A DNA stretch of 13,971 nucleotides from CAYLOC01 sp964385195. GTDB taxonomy: Bacteria > Actinomycetota > Actinomycetes > Propionibacteriales > Nocardioidaceae. The notes below the pieces were generated by a model. It saw only the letters and a program-made list of their open reading frames with translations. It searched no databases and had not been told where the DNA came from. Positions 1 through 6,700 of the stretch are shown piece after piece. The first letter of the stretch is position 1. Every line of letters starts with the position of its first letter. The position numbers and the translations under genes are program-made. The stretch is taken from NCBI GenBank assembly GCA_964385195.1, contig CAYLOC010000065.1:1-13971 (forward strand), given 5' to 3'.

Positions 1-10
1 GTCGACCCGG

Positions 11-1393
11 CTACGCGGTTTCAGCGGACGGACGTCGGGTGCCCGGGCGCCGACCAGACGGGCGGGAGATGACCCCGGGAACCCCGCGCCCGCGCAACGA
101 TGCCCCGGCGGTCTCGGGCACCTTGATCAAGGCGATCATGCCGATCACCATCGCCGCCATCATGTAGAACGCCGGCATCAAGTCGTTCCCGGTCGAACCG
201 ACCAGCGCGTCATTGACCACGGCGGCCGTGCCGCCGAAGGCGGCGGTAGCGATGTTGTAGGAGTTCGCCATTCCGGCGTACCGGACGTGCGCGGGGAACA
301 TCGCCGGGAACGTGGCGGAGATCGTGCCCAGCTGGAGCAGGAAGATCAGGCCGAGGACCACGAAACCCAAGATCGCCCAGGCGAACCCGAGGCTCATGAT
401 GAAAAACATCGGGGCGGACAGCACGAACAGGCCGACAAGGGAGATCCACCAGCACATCTTCCGGCCGATCCGGTCCGAGAGGCCTCCCGCGATCCAGATC
501 AGCGCCATCATGAGGCACTGTCCGATGATCATCAAGATGTCGGTATGCAGGTCGGTGAGGCCGATGGTGTTCTTCAGGTACGTCGGCATGTAGGTAAGCA
601 GCGTGTAGTCGGCGATGTTCAGTGCGATGACCAATCCGAACAGCCGCAGCATGATCGGCCAGTACTCCCGCACCAGGTCCTTCAGGGCGCCGCTGGCGTC
701 CTGCTCGGCCTCGCCCTTCTCCTCCAGTTCGCGGAAGACCGGGGTGTCCTCCATCTTCATCCGCAGGTAGAGCCCGACCAGGCCGAGCGGGAGCCCGAGC
801 AGGAACGGGATCCGCCAGCCCCAGGACATCATGTCGGCGTCGGAGGTGAAGGCCCGCAGCAGGAGCACCACCACCAGCCCGGCGGTGAAGCCGGCGAGGG
901 TGCCGAACTCCAAGAAACTGCCCCAGAACCCCCGCTTCTTGTCCGGGGCGTACTCGGCCATGAACGTGGCCGCGCCGCCGTACTCGCCGCCGGTGGAGAA
1001 GCCCTGCACGACACGAAGAATGATCAGCCCGACCGGTGCCCAGAACCCGACGCTCTCATACGTGGGCAACACGCCGACCAGGAAGGTGCCGATACACATC
1101 AAGATGATGGTGCTGGCCATGATCGTGGTCCGGCCGAGCTTGTCGCCCAGCGGTCCCCAGATCATCCCGCCCAGCGGCCGCAGCACGAAGGACACTGCGT
1201 AGACCAGCAGCGTGGCGACGGTACCGGCGTTCGGGAAGAAGTTGTGCGTGATCTCGCTGACGAGGTAGGCGTAGATGCCGTAGTCGTACCACTCGGTGGC
1301 GTTCCCGATCGCGGACGCGGCCACTGCTCGCCGGAGCAGTCCGGGGGTGACTTCCTCGCCGTAGGAGTCCGCGGTGCCTGCCTCAGATGCCAT
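11..1393 (-). CDS. MFS transporter, metabolite:H+ symporter family (ProP-like)
   Basis: This is a 460-residue integral membrane protein of the major facilitator superfamily with about 12 hydrophobic segments. The family is recognised by NATEWYDYGIYAYL (31-44), the motif-A loop RPLGGMIWGPLGDKLGR (72-88) with its N-half/C-half repeat GGLSDRIGRK (303-312), QGFSTGGEYGGAATFMAEYA (130-149) and the segment PAMFPAHVRYAGMANS (363-378). Relatives carry proline/betaine, alpha-ketoglutarate, citrate, shikimate or similar small solutes with protons; the substrate here cannot be named. The C-terminal tail (about 429-460) is Arg/Pro-rich and lacks the osmosensory coiled coil of E. coli ProP, so an osmotic role is not supported. 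The gene is complete, ending in TAG at 13-11, and follows map by 146 bases with its own ribosome binding site. Confidence 0.93.
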   Translation of the reverse strand: MASEAGTADSYGEEVTPGLLRRAVAASAIGNATEWYDYGIYAYLVSEITHNFFPNAGTVATLLVYAVSFVLRPLGGMIWGPLGDKLGRTTIMASTIILMCIGTFLVGVLPTYESVGFWAPVGLIILRVVQGFSTGGEYGGAATFMAEYAPDKKRGFWGSFLEFGTLAGFTAGLVVVLLLRAFTSDADMMSWGWRIPFLLGLPLGLVGLYLRMKMEDTPVFRELEEKGEAEQDASGALKDLVREYWPIMLRLFGLVIALNIADYTLLTYMPTYLKNTIGLTDLHTDILMIIGQCLMMALIWIAGGLSDRIGRKMCWWISLVGLFVLSAPMFFIMSLGFAWAILGFVVLGLIFLLQLGTISATFPAMFPAHVRYAGMANSYNIATAAFGGTAAVVNDALVGSTGNDLMPAFYMMAAMVIGMIALIKVPETAGASLRGRGVPGVISRPSGRRPGTRRPSAETA

Positions 1394-1400
1394 GCTGCTG

Positions 1401-1406
1401 CCTCCC
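1401..1406 (-). promoter_or_regulatory. Ribosome binding site of the MFS gene
   Basis: GGGAGG stands 7 bases before the ATG at 1393. It supports that start for the transporter and shows that the gene has its own translation signal and is not coupled to map. Confidence 0.75.
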
Positions 1407-1465
1407 GGTCGGTGCGCCTACTTTCCTCCGCGGGTCACTGTGGCACAGGTGGCCGTGGCCTGCAG

Positions 1466-1497
1466 GTCGACACGCGGTCTTTTGTCGACAATCCGCG
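1466..1497. promoter_or_regulatory. Candidate operator with palindrome TTGTCGACAA
   Basis: The perfect 10-bp palindrome TTGTCGACAA is at 1482-1491. CGCGG (1473-1477) and CCGCG (1493-1497) flank it as a slightly off-centre inverted pair. A second GTCGACA at 1466-1472 repeats the half element 18 bases away (1484-1490). The T-G-T-N-N-A-C-A pattern is the form of many GntR-family operators. The site lies between map and the transporter start, where a repressor could control the transporter. No regulator gene is in the window. Confidence 0.45.
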
Positions 1498-1503
1498 ACG
1501 CTA
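1498..1503 (-). promoter_or_regulatory. Possible -10 element for the MFS gene
   Basis: TAGCGT on the minus strand fits the TANNNT pattern of actinobacterial -10 boxes and sits immediately upstream of the TTGTCGACAA palindrome. No good -35 hexamer is seen at 16-18 bases upstream. If it is real, transcription would begin within or next to the palindrome, about 100 bases before the start codon. Confidence 0.25.
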
Positions 1504-1539
1504 CACCCGTTGCGGTGCACATGCCACCGATGCTGCCGC

Positions 1540-2361
1540 TCAGCTGAGGGCGCAGGGTACGCCGAGAGCCGCCAGCTGGGCGGCGCCGCCGTCGAGCGCG
1601 GTGAGGACGAGGGCCCCCTCCGGCGTCAGCGTGAAGGAGTGTTCGAAGTGGGCGGACCACGAACCGTCGGCCGTGACCACGGTCCAGTCGTCCTCCAGCG
1701 TCTCGGTCTCGATGGTGCCCAGCGTGATCATCGGCTCGACCGCGAGCGCCAGACCCCGGACCAGCTTGGGGCCTTTTCCGGGGCGGCCGAAGTTCGGGAC
1801 ACTCGGCGGCATGTGCATGGCTGAGCCGATGCCGTGACCGACATAGTCCTCCACGATCCCGTACGTGCCCTGGGTACGGACGAAGGACTCCACGGCAGCG
1901 GAGATGTCGGTGACCCGGCCACCGAGACGGGCTGCGGCGATACCCTGCCACAAGCTCTGCTCACACACCCGCATCAGTTCCTGCAACTCAGGAGACACGT
2001 CGCCGACGGCGACGGTCAGGGCGGCGTCACCGTGCCAGCCGTCGACAATCGCACCACAGTCGATCGAGATCAGGTCACCGTCGGCGAGTACCCGGTCGCC
2101 GGGGATGCCGTGCACGACCTGGTCGTTGACGGAGGTGCAGATCGTGGCCGGGAAGCCGTAGTAACCGAGGAAGTTCGGTGTCGCCCCGCGGGACCGGATG
2201 TGGTCCTCGGCCAGGGTGTCCAGCTCCTTGGTGGAGATCCCGGGGCGGACCGCGTCGCGTAGCAGTTGCAGCGTCTCCCCGACGACAATGCCGGCCTGCC
2301 GCATCAACGCGATCTGCTCAGGAGTCTTGATCTCCACGTTCCGGTCCCGGAGCAACGCCAT
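1540..2361 (-). CDS. map: Methionine aminopeptidase, type I
   Basis: This enzyme removes the initiator methionine from new proteins when the second residue is small. The 273-residue product has the five metal ligands of the family: Asp101 (SIDCGA), Asp112 (HGDAA), His176 (GHGIG), Glu209 (VEPM) and Glu240 (FEHS). It also has the substrate-binding His84 (VVHGIP). There is no N-terminal zinc-finger extension, so it resembles the simple type Ia form. The frame is open to an ATG at 2580 within adk, but those residues are not Map-like. The ATG at 2361, 7 bases after the adk stop, gives MALLRDRNVEIKTPEQI, the normal start. Its ribosome binding site is weak, which suggests coupling to adk. Confidence 0.97.
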   Translation of the reverse strand: MALLRDRNVEIKTPEQIALMRQAGIVVGETLQLLRDAVRPGISTKELDTLAEDHIRSRGATPNFLGYYGFPATICTSVNDQVVHGIPGDRVLADGDLISIDCGAIVDGWHGDAALTVAVGDVSPELQELMRVCEQSLWQGIAAARLGGRVTDISAAVESFVRTQGTYGIVEDYVGHGIGSAMHMPPSVPNFGRPGKGPKLVRGLALAVEPMITLGTIETETLEDDWTVVTADGSWSAHFEHSFTLTPEGALVLTALDGGAAQLAALGVPCALS

Positions 2362-2368
2362 GAGCCGA

Positions 2369-3028
2369 TCAGGCCGTGCCGACGTCGGAGTCCAGGACCT
2401 TGATGGCGCGCTGCGTGATCTCGTCGACCGCGCCCTCGGCGAGCACCGTGCGCAACTGGCCGGCGCGCCGGTAGAAGTCGACCAACGGTGCCGTCTGGTC
2501 GTTGTAGACCTCGACGCGTCGCCGGATCGTCTCCGGCTTGTCGTCGTCCCGCTGGAACAGTTTCCCCTTGCAGTCGTCACACACGCCGTCGCTGGCCGGA
2601 GGTTCGAACTCTACGTGCCAGATCCGGCCGCAGTTCCGGCACATCCGCCGCCCGGACAACCGGCGGATCACCTCCTGCTCAGACACCTGAAGCTCCAGGA
2701 CCGCGTCCAGCGGAGTGCCGAGCTCGTTGAGCATCTGCTGCAGCGCCTCGGCCTGCGGCAGCGTCCGGGGGAACCCGTCCAACAAGAACCCATGTGCCGC
2801 GTCGTCCTCCTGCAGCCGGTCTCGGACGATGTCCACGGTGACCTCGTCGGGAACCAGGTCACCGGCGTCCATGTAGCGCTTCGCGGACTTGCCGAGGGCG
2901 GTCTGAGCCGCGATGTTGGCGCGGAAGATGTCACCGGTCGAGATCTGCGGGATCGCGAAGTGGCTGGCGATGTACTGCGCCTGCGTCCCCTTTCCTGCCC
3001 CCGGGGGTCCGACCAGCACCACCCGCAT
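2369..3028 (-). CDS. adk: Adenylate kinase, long form with zinc-type lid
   Basis: Adenylate kinase interconverts ATP plus AMP and two ADP in the cytoplasm. The 219-residue product has the P-loop GPPGAGKGT (7-15), the AMP-binding segment STGDIFRANI (30-39), DGFPRT (84-89) and, in the C-terminal part, RRRVEVYNDQTAPL (169-182). The lid (about 123-160) carries four cysteines in two CxxC pairs, Cys130/Cys133 and Cys150/Cys153, the pattern of zinc-stabilised lids in Gram-positive enzymes. Some other actinobacteria, such as mycobacteria, have a short-lid enzyme of about 181 residues, so this is the long type. The gene overlaps secY by one base and lies 7 bases before map. Confidence 0.98.
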   Translation of the reverse strand: MRVVLVGPPGAGKGTQAQYIASHFAIPQISTGDIFRANIAAQTALGKSAKRYMDAGDLVPDEVTVDIVRDRLQEDDAAHGFLLDGFPRTLPQAEALQQMLNELGTPLDAVLELQVSEQEVIRRLSGRRMCRNCGRIWHVEFEPPASDGVCDDCKGKLFQRDDDKPETIRRRVEVYNDQTAPLVDFYRRAGQLRTVLAEGAVDEITQRAIKVLDSDVGTA

Positions 3029-4317
3029 CAGCGCAAGAACCCCTCATAGTGGCGCTGCTGCAGCTGTGCCTCGATCTGTTTCACGGTGTCCAGGCCGACA
3101 CCGACCATGATCAACAGCGACGCACCACCGAAGGGGAAGTTCTGGTTCGCGCCCACCAGTACCAGTGCGATCAGCGGCACGATGGCCACGACGCCGAGGT
3201 AGAGCGAACCAGGGAACGTGATACGGGAGAGCACGTAGGCCAGGTAGTCCTGCGTCGGCCGCCCCGCCCGGATTCCGGGGACGAAGCCGCCGTACTTCTT
3301 CATGTTGTCCGCGACCTCTTCGGGGTTGAAGGTGATCGCGACATAGAAGTACACGAAGAACACGTTCAGCAGGAAGTAGATGAGCATGTAGATCGGGTGG
3401 TCACCGTTCACCAGGTGCCCCGAGACCCACCGGGCCCACGCGGACTGCGGATTGAACTGGGCCGCCAGCGCCGGCAGGTACAGCAGGCTGCTGGCGAAGA
3501 TGACGGGGATCACCCCGGCCTGGTTGATCTTCAGGGGGATGTAGGTCGAGGTGCCCCCGAACATCCGCCGCCCCACCATGCGCCGCGCGTACTGCACCGG
3601 GATACGGCGCTGCCCTTGCTCCATGAACACCACCGCCGCGACGATGGCCAGCCCGATGATGATCACCAGCCCGAACACGTCCCAGCCGTGCTGGAGCTTG
3701 ATGCTCCACAGCGCGTTCGGGAAGTTGGAGATGACCGAGACGAAGATCAGGATCGACATTCCGTTGCCGATACCGCGGTCGGTGATGAGCTCCCCGAACC
3801 ACATGATGACGCCGGTGCCGGCCGTCATCGTGATCACCATGATCAACATCGTGGTGACCTTGTCGTCGATCAGCAGCGACTGGTTCTGCCCCAGCAGCTT
3901 GCCGGTGCGGGCAAGAGCCACGAAACCGGTGGACTGGAGGATCGCCAGCCCGACGGTGAGGTAGCGGGTGTACTGGGTGATCTTCGCGGTTCCGCTCTGG
4001 CCCTCCTTCTTCAGGGCCTCCAGGCGTGGGATGACCACGGTCAGCAGTTGCAGGATGATGCTGGCGGTGATGTAGGGCATGATGCCCAGTGCGAAGACGC
4101 TGAGCTGGAGCAGCGCCCCACCGGAGAACAGGTTGATCAGCCCGTAGATGCCCTGTTGCATGGACGGGCTGTTGACCAGCTCGTGGACCTTGACGTAGTC
4201 CACGCCGGGAGTCGGGATGGCCGAGCCCAGCCGGAACAACGCGACGATCAACAGCACGAAAAGCAGCTTCCGCCGCAGGTCCGGCGTCTTGAACGCGCTG
4301 AGGAAGGCGCCTAGCAC
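3028..4317 (-). CDS. secY: Protein translocase subunit SecY
   Basis: SecY is the channel of the Sec translocon in the cytoplasmic membrane and passes unfolded secretory and membrane proteins with SecE, SecG and SecA. The 429-residue product is full length, with the usual ten hydrophobic segments; the first is about 17-35. The first signature, LGIMPYITASI, is at 77-87, containing the start of TM2. The second, WFGELITDRGIGNGMS, is at 173-188. KINQAGVIPVIFASS (263-277) and the cytoplasmic loop KYGGFVPGIRAGRPT (341-355), which contacts SecA or the ribosome, are intact. The start is GTG (4317), with GGGAGGA ending 4 bases upstream. The stop overlaps adk by one base (TGATG). Confidence 0.98.
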   Translation of the reverse strand: MLGAFLSAFKTPDLRRKLLFVLLIVALFRLGSAIPTPGVDYVKVHELVNSPSMQQGIYGLINLFSGGALLQLSVFALGIMPYITASIILQLLTVVIPRLEALKKEGQSGTAKITQYTRYLTVGLAILQSTGFVALARTGKLLGQNQSLLIDDKVTTMLIMVITMTAGTGVIMWFGELITDRGIGNGMSILIFVSVISNFPNALWSIKLQHGWDVFGLVIIIGLAIVAAVVFMEQGQRRIPVQYARRMVGRRMFGGTSTYIPLKINQAGVIPVIFASSLLYLPALAAQFNPQSAWARWVSGHLVNGDHPIYMLIYFLLNVFFVYFYVAITFNPEEVADNMKKYGGFVPGIRAGRPTQDYLAYVLSRITFPGSLYLGVVAIVPLIALVLVGANQNFPFGGASLLIMVGVGLDTVKQIEAQLQQRHYEGFLR

Positions 4318-4333
4318 CGAGTCCTCCCAACGT

Positions 4334-4363
4334 ATGACGAGCCCAGGGATGACGAGCCCAGGT
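4334..4363. repeat. 15-bp tandem direct repeat in the secY leader
   Basis: ATGACGAGCCCAGGG (4334-4348) is followed directly by ATGACGAGCCCAGGT (4349-4363), identical at 14 of 15 positions. The block lies 17 bases upstream of the secY GTG and just before its ribosome binding site on the minus strand. It is outside any accepted gene. It may be a replication-slippage duplication or a repeated binding element. Confidence 0.8.
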
Positions 4364-4420
4364 GTGACCCGCCATGATGTGTCGAGCGCGGCGCCGACGC
4401 ACCGCGTCCACGGCGTACGA

Positions 4421-4487
4421 CGGCAAGGTCACGCGTGTGCAGGGACTCTAACAGCCCGCGACGTTCGAACACACGCCCGCCTTGCCG
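4421..4487 (-). promoter_or_regulatory. Two-block inverted repeat in the rplO-secY gap
   Basis: Two nested pairs of complementary arms face each other. The outer pair is CGGCAAGG at 4421-4428 with CCTTGCCG at 4480-4487 (8 bp). The inner pair is GCGTGTG at 4433-4439 with CACACGC at 4470-4476 (7 bp). The unpaired bases between blocks are 4 and 3, and the loop is 30 bases. The first arm in the mRNA starts about 20 bases after the rplO stop. It could be a terminator, attenuator or RNA-processing structure in the rplO-secY mRNA. No T run follows it, which argues against a classic intrinsic terminator. Confidence 0.55.
4445..4473 (-). promoter_or_regulatory. Weak promoter-like sequence before secY
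   Basis: On the minus strand TAGAGT (4450-4445) matches the TANNNT pattern of actinobacterial -10 boxes. TGTGTT (4473-4468), a poor -35 candidate, lies 17 bases upstream of it. Transcription would then begin near 4438 and leave a leader of about 120 bases before secY. The elements lie inside the inverted repeat described separately, so protein binding or folding could affect them. The match is weak, and secY may instead be read through from rplO. Confidence 0.22.
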
Positions 4488-4507
4488 ATCGTTACCCACC
4501 GAATACC

Positions 4508-4948
4508 TCACAACGTCGTCGTGGCACCGCCCGCCGCTTCGATCTTGGCACGCGCGGACGCGGAGAAGGCGTGCGCGGAGACCTGGAGCGCCACCGCGAC
4601 CTCGCCGCCGCCGAGCACCTTCACCCGCGCGCCGGATCGCACCGCGCCCTTGCCGACGAGGTCCTCCGGGGTCACCTCGCCACCCTGTGGGTACAACACG
4701 GCGAGCTTGTCGAGGTTGACCACCTGGTACTCCTCGCGGAACGGGTTCTGGAAGCCCTTCAACTTTGGTACGCGCATGTGCAGCGGAAGGTTCCCGCCCT
4801 CGAACCATGCGGGAATCTGGTTCCGGGCCTTGCTCCCCTTGGTCCCGCGACCAGCGGTCTTGCCCTTGCTTGCCTCGCCGCGTCCGACCCGGGTCCGGGC
4901 TGTGCGCGCCCCGGGCGCGGGACGCAGATGGTGCGGCCGCAACGTCAT
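4508..4948 (-). CDS. rplO: 50S ribosomal protein L15
   Basis: L15 is a late-assembly 50S protein with an extended basic N-terminus. The 146-residue product has the Gly-rich segment ARTRVGRGEASKGKTAGRG (17-35), then GTKGSKARNQIPAWFEGGN (35-53), and the C-terminal signature VKVLGGGEVAVALQVSAHAF (109-128) followed by ASARAKIEAAGG. The frame is open upstream to an ATG at 5002, but that part overlaps rpmD and has no L15 similarity. The ATG at 4948, one base after the rpmD stop, gives the family start MTLRPHHLRPAPG. It is the last ribosomal-protein gene in the window, and a 190-base gap to secY follows. Confidence 0.96.
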   Translation of the reverse strand: MTLRPHHLRPAPGARTARTRVGRGEASKGKTAGRGTKGSKARNQIPAWFEGGNLPLHMRVPKLKGFQNPFREEYQVVNLDKLAVLYPQGGEVTPEDLVGKGAVRSGARVKVLGGGEVAVALQVSAHAFSASARAKIEAAGGATTTL

Positions 4949-4949
4949 T

Positions 4950-5132
4950 TCAGTCCACCTCTTCCACCGACACCAGATGCGGCACCGTCGCGAGCATGCC
5001 ACGGACCTCGGGCCGGTCTTCCTTGACCACCACGTCGCCGATCCGCTTCAGCCCCAGGGTACGAAGCGTCGCACGCTGGTTCTGCTTGCGGCCGATCCCC
5101 GACCGCACCTGCTGTACCTTAAGACGCGCCAT
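4950..5132 (-). CDS. rpmD: 50S ribosomal protein L30
   Basis: L30 is a small peripheral 50S protein with a ferredoxin-like fold. The 60-residue product has the full family length: LKVQQVRSGIGRKQNQRATL (4-23), the signature TLRTLGLKRIGDVVVKED (22-39) and PEVRGMLATVPHLVSVEE. Its ATG lies inside the last codons of rpsE (14-base overlap), so translation is almost certainly coupled. After its TGA a single A precedes the ATG of rplO (TGAAATG). Its position between rpsE and rplO is standard. Confidence 0.97.
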   Translation of the reverse strand: MARLKVQQVRSGIGRKQNQRATLRTLGLKRIGDVVVKEDRPEVRGMLATVPHLVSVEEVD

Positions 5133-5703
5133 CGCCGGCCACCTCCGCCCGTGCCCGCAGCAGCGCCGCAGGGGTCACCTGTTCCACGGTCAGCCCACGC
5201 TGCGCGGCGACCGCCTCCGGCTCCCGCAGCATCTTCAGGCCCGCGATCGTGGCCCCGACGATGTTGATCGGGTTCGGCGATCCCAGCGACTTGCTGAGTA
5301 CGTCGGTGAGCCCGGCGCACTCCAGCACCGCCCGCACCGGGCCGCCGGCGATGACGCCGGTACCGGGTGCGGCCGGACGCAGCAGGACCACTCCGGCAGA
5401 ACGCTCACCTTGCACCGAGTGCGGGATCGTGCCCTGGATCCGGGGCACCGTGAACATGGACTTCTTGGCTTCCTCGACACCCTTGGCGATGGCCGCAGGA
5501 AACTCCTTGGCCTTGCCGTAGCCCACACCCACCCGGCCGTCGCCGTCGCCGACGACGACCAGGGCGGTGAAGCTGAACCGCCGGCCACCCTTCACGACCT
5601 TGGCCACCCGGTTGGTGGCGACGACACGCTCGATGTAGGCGGTCTTGTCCGCAGCCGAGCCGCGGCGATCGTCACGTCCGCCGCGGCGCTGGGGTCCGCT
5701 CAT
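5119..5703 (-). CDS. rpsE: 30S ribosomal protein S5
   Basis: S5 takes part in decoding fidelity and mRNA entry, and is the spectinomycin-resistance protein in other bacteria. The 194-residue product has a polar Arg/Gly-rich start (MSGPQRRGGRDDRRG). The double-stranded-RNA-binding-like domain follows with VVKGGRRFSFTALVVVGDG (36-54), where the GGRRF loop is the spectinomycin-relevant region and looks wild type. Next come VGYGKAKEFPAAIAKGVEEA (60-79) and the C-terminal domain with GGPVRAVLECAGLTDVLSKS (120-139). The 3' end overlaps rpmD by 14 bases, the longest overlap in the window. Confidence 0.98.
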   Translation of the reverse strand: MSGPQRRGGRDDRRGSAADKTAYIERVVATNRVAKVVKGGRRFSFTALVVVGDGDGRVGVGYGKAKEFPAAIAKGVEEAKKSMFTVPRIQGTIPHSVQGERSAGVVLLRPAAPGTGVIAGGPVRAVLECAGLTDVLSKSLGSPNPINIVGATIAGLKMLREPEAVAAQRGLTVEQVTPAALLRARAEVAGDGAS

Positions 5704-5754
5704 TTCGACTCTTCCCTCTCTCTTTCGTCGGCCTTGACTCGCTGGCGTGGCGGC

Positions 5755-6138
5755 CTACAACGACAAGCCACCGTTGCGGGCGCCCTCGGCCAGCGCGGCC
5801 ACCCGTCCGTGGTACTGGGCACCGGCACGGTCGAAGACCACGGCCTCGATCCCGGCGGCCCGGGCGCGCTCGGCGACCAGTTCGCCGACCCGGCGGGACT
5901 TCTCGGTCTTGTCCCCGGTCATCGCCCGCAGGTCCGCCTCCATCGTGCTGGCCGACGCCAGGGTACGACCCGCGGTGTCGTCGACGACCTGGGCGAACAC
6001 GTGCCGGCTGGAGCGACTCACCACGAGCCGCGGACGGGCCGACGTACCGTGCACCTTCTTGCGTCCACGGGCCTGCCGCCGGGTGCGCGCGGCCGTCGTG
6101 GCGGACGCGTGCCTCCTGGGTCGAAGTGCGATCGCCAT
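5755..6138 (-). CDS. rplR: 50S ribosomal protein L18
   Basis: L18 binds 5S rRNA and, with L5, anchors it in the central protuberance. The 127-residue product has a basic N-terminus rich in Arg and Ala (MAIALRPRRH, then RTRRQARGRKKVHGTSARPR). The conserved core follows: RLVVSRSSRHVFAQVVDD (37-54), the helix RVGELVAERARAAGIEAVVF (83-102) and the C-terminal YHGRVAALAEGARNGGL (109-125). It overlaps rplF by one base. A 51-base gap with no gene precedes rpsE. Confidence 0.97.
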   Translation of the reverse strand: MAIALRPRRHASATTAARTRRQARGRKKVHGTSARPRLVVSRSSRHVFAQVVDDTAGRTLASASTMEADLRAMTGDKTEKSRRVGELVAERARAAGIEAVVFDRAGAQYHGRVAALAEGARNGGLSL

Positions 6139-6680
6139 TACTTGCCTGCCTTTCCGACCTTGCGGCGGATCCTCTCGTCGGCGTACCGGATGCCCTTGCC
6201 CTTGTACGGCTCGGGCCGGCGGAGCTTGCGGATGTTCGCTGCGACCTCACCGACGGCTTGTTTGTCGATCCCCTGCACCGCGAACTTGGTAGGTCCGTCG
6301 ACGGTGAACGTGACGCCGTCGGGCGCCTCGAAGCTGACGGGATGGCTGAAGCCGAGGCTCAGCTCGACGGCACTGGGTCCCTTGGCAAGCACCCGGTAGC
6401 CGACTCCGACGATCTCCAGCCGCTTCTCGAAGCCCTCGGTAACCCCCACCACCATGTTGTTGATCAGGGTCCGGGACAGCCCGTGCAGCGACCGGCTCTC
6501 CCGCTCGTCGTCGGGCCGGGAGACCTGGACAGCCCCGTCGTCGTTCTTGGCGACCGTGATCGGTGACGCCACCGTGTGCGACAGGGTGCCCTTGGGGCCC
6601 TTCACCGTGACCTGCTGGCCCTCGATCGTCACCTCGACCCCGCTGGGGACGGTGACGGGAAGCTTTCCAATCCGAGACAT
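6138..6680 (-). CDS. rplF: 50S ribosomal protein L6
   Basis: L6 lies near the GTPase-associated centre, next to the sarcin-ricin loop. The 180-residue product has the usual two alpha/beta repeats. It begins MSRIGKLPVTVPSGVEV, shows RTLINNMVVGVTEGFEKRLE (70-89) at the domain junction, and carries the C-terminal signature PEPYKGKGIRY (156-166). A purine-rich site (AGGAGAGGA) lies just upstream of the ATG. The TAA stop shares one base with the rplR ATG. Confidence 0.98.
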   Translation of the reverse strand: MSRIGKLPVTVPSGVEVTIEGQQVTVKGPKGTLSHTVASPITVAKNDDGAVQVSRPDDERESRSLHGLSRTLINNMVVGVTEGFEKRLEIVGVGYRVLAKGPSAVELSLGFSHPVSFEAPDGVTFTVDGPTKFAVQGIDKQAVGEVAANIRKLRRPEPYKGKGIRYADERIRRKVGKAGK

Positions 6681-6700
6681 GACGTGTCCTCTCCTGGCGC

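Larger units (their letters stand above)
1394..1539. other. Spacer between map and the MFS gene
   Basis: This 146-base non-coding stretch holds the TTGTCGACAA palindrome, a possible -10 hexamer and the transporter's ribosome binding site (each listed separately). I see no strong hairpin with a T run after map, so an intrinsic terminator for the ribosomal block is not evident. Confidence 0.6.

Noticed and set aside
1539..1548. Palindrome CTCAGCTGAG over the map stop codon as a terminator
   Set aside because: It is perfectly self-complementary with no loop and no T run follows, so it cannot form a stable terminator hairpin.
287..1837. 516-codon open frame on the plus strand, antisense to the transporter
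   Set aside because: It mirrors the codon structure of the minus-strand gene in GC-rich DNA. Its product is rich in Gln, Asp, His and Arg with no recognisable domain, and it runs across the map boundary.
2362..2580. Longer map start at 2580 within adk
   Set aside because: The 73 extra residues are a Ser/Thr/Arg-rich shadow of the adk frame. The normal Map N-terminus begins at 2361.
3049..4314. 421-codon plus-strand frame opposite secY
   Set aside because: It covers secY almost exactly, and its composition (runs of D, H, Q and R) is the complement of hydrophobic codons. It is a shadow of secY, which is certain.
4318..4376. Leader peptide with repeated Trp-Ala-Arg-His before secY, possibly an attenuator
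   Set aside because: There is no stop codon before secY, no amino-acid biosynthesis gene is downstream, and the frame continues as a shadow of secY. The repeat in the DNA explains the repeated residues.
4949..5002. Longer rplO start at 5002 within rpmD
   Set aside because: The extra 18 residues do not match L15, and the ATG at 4948 follows the rpmD stop by one base.
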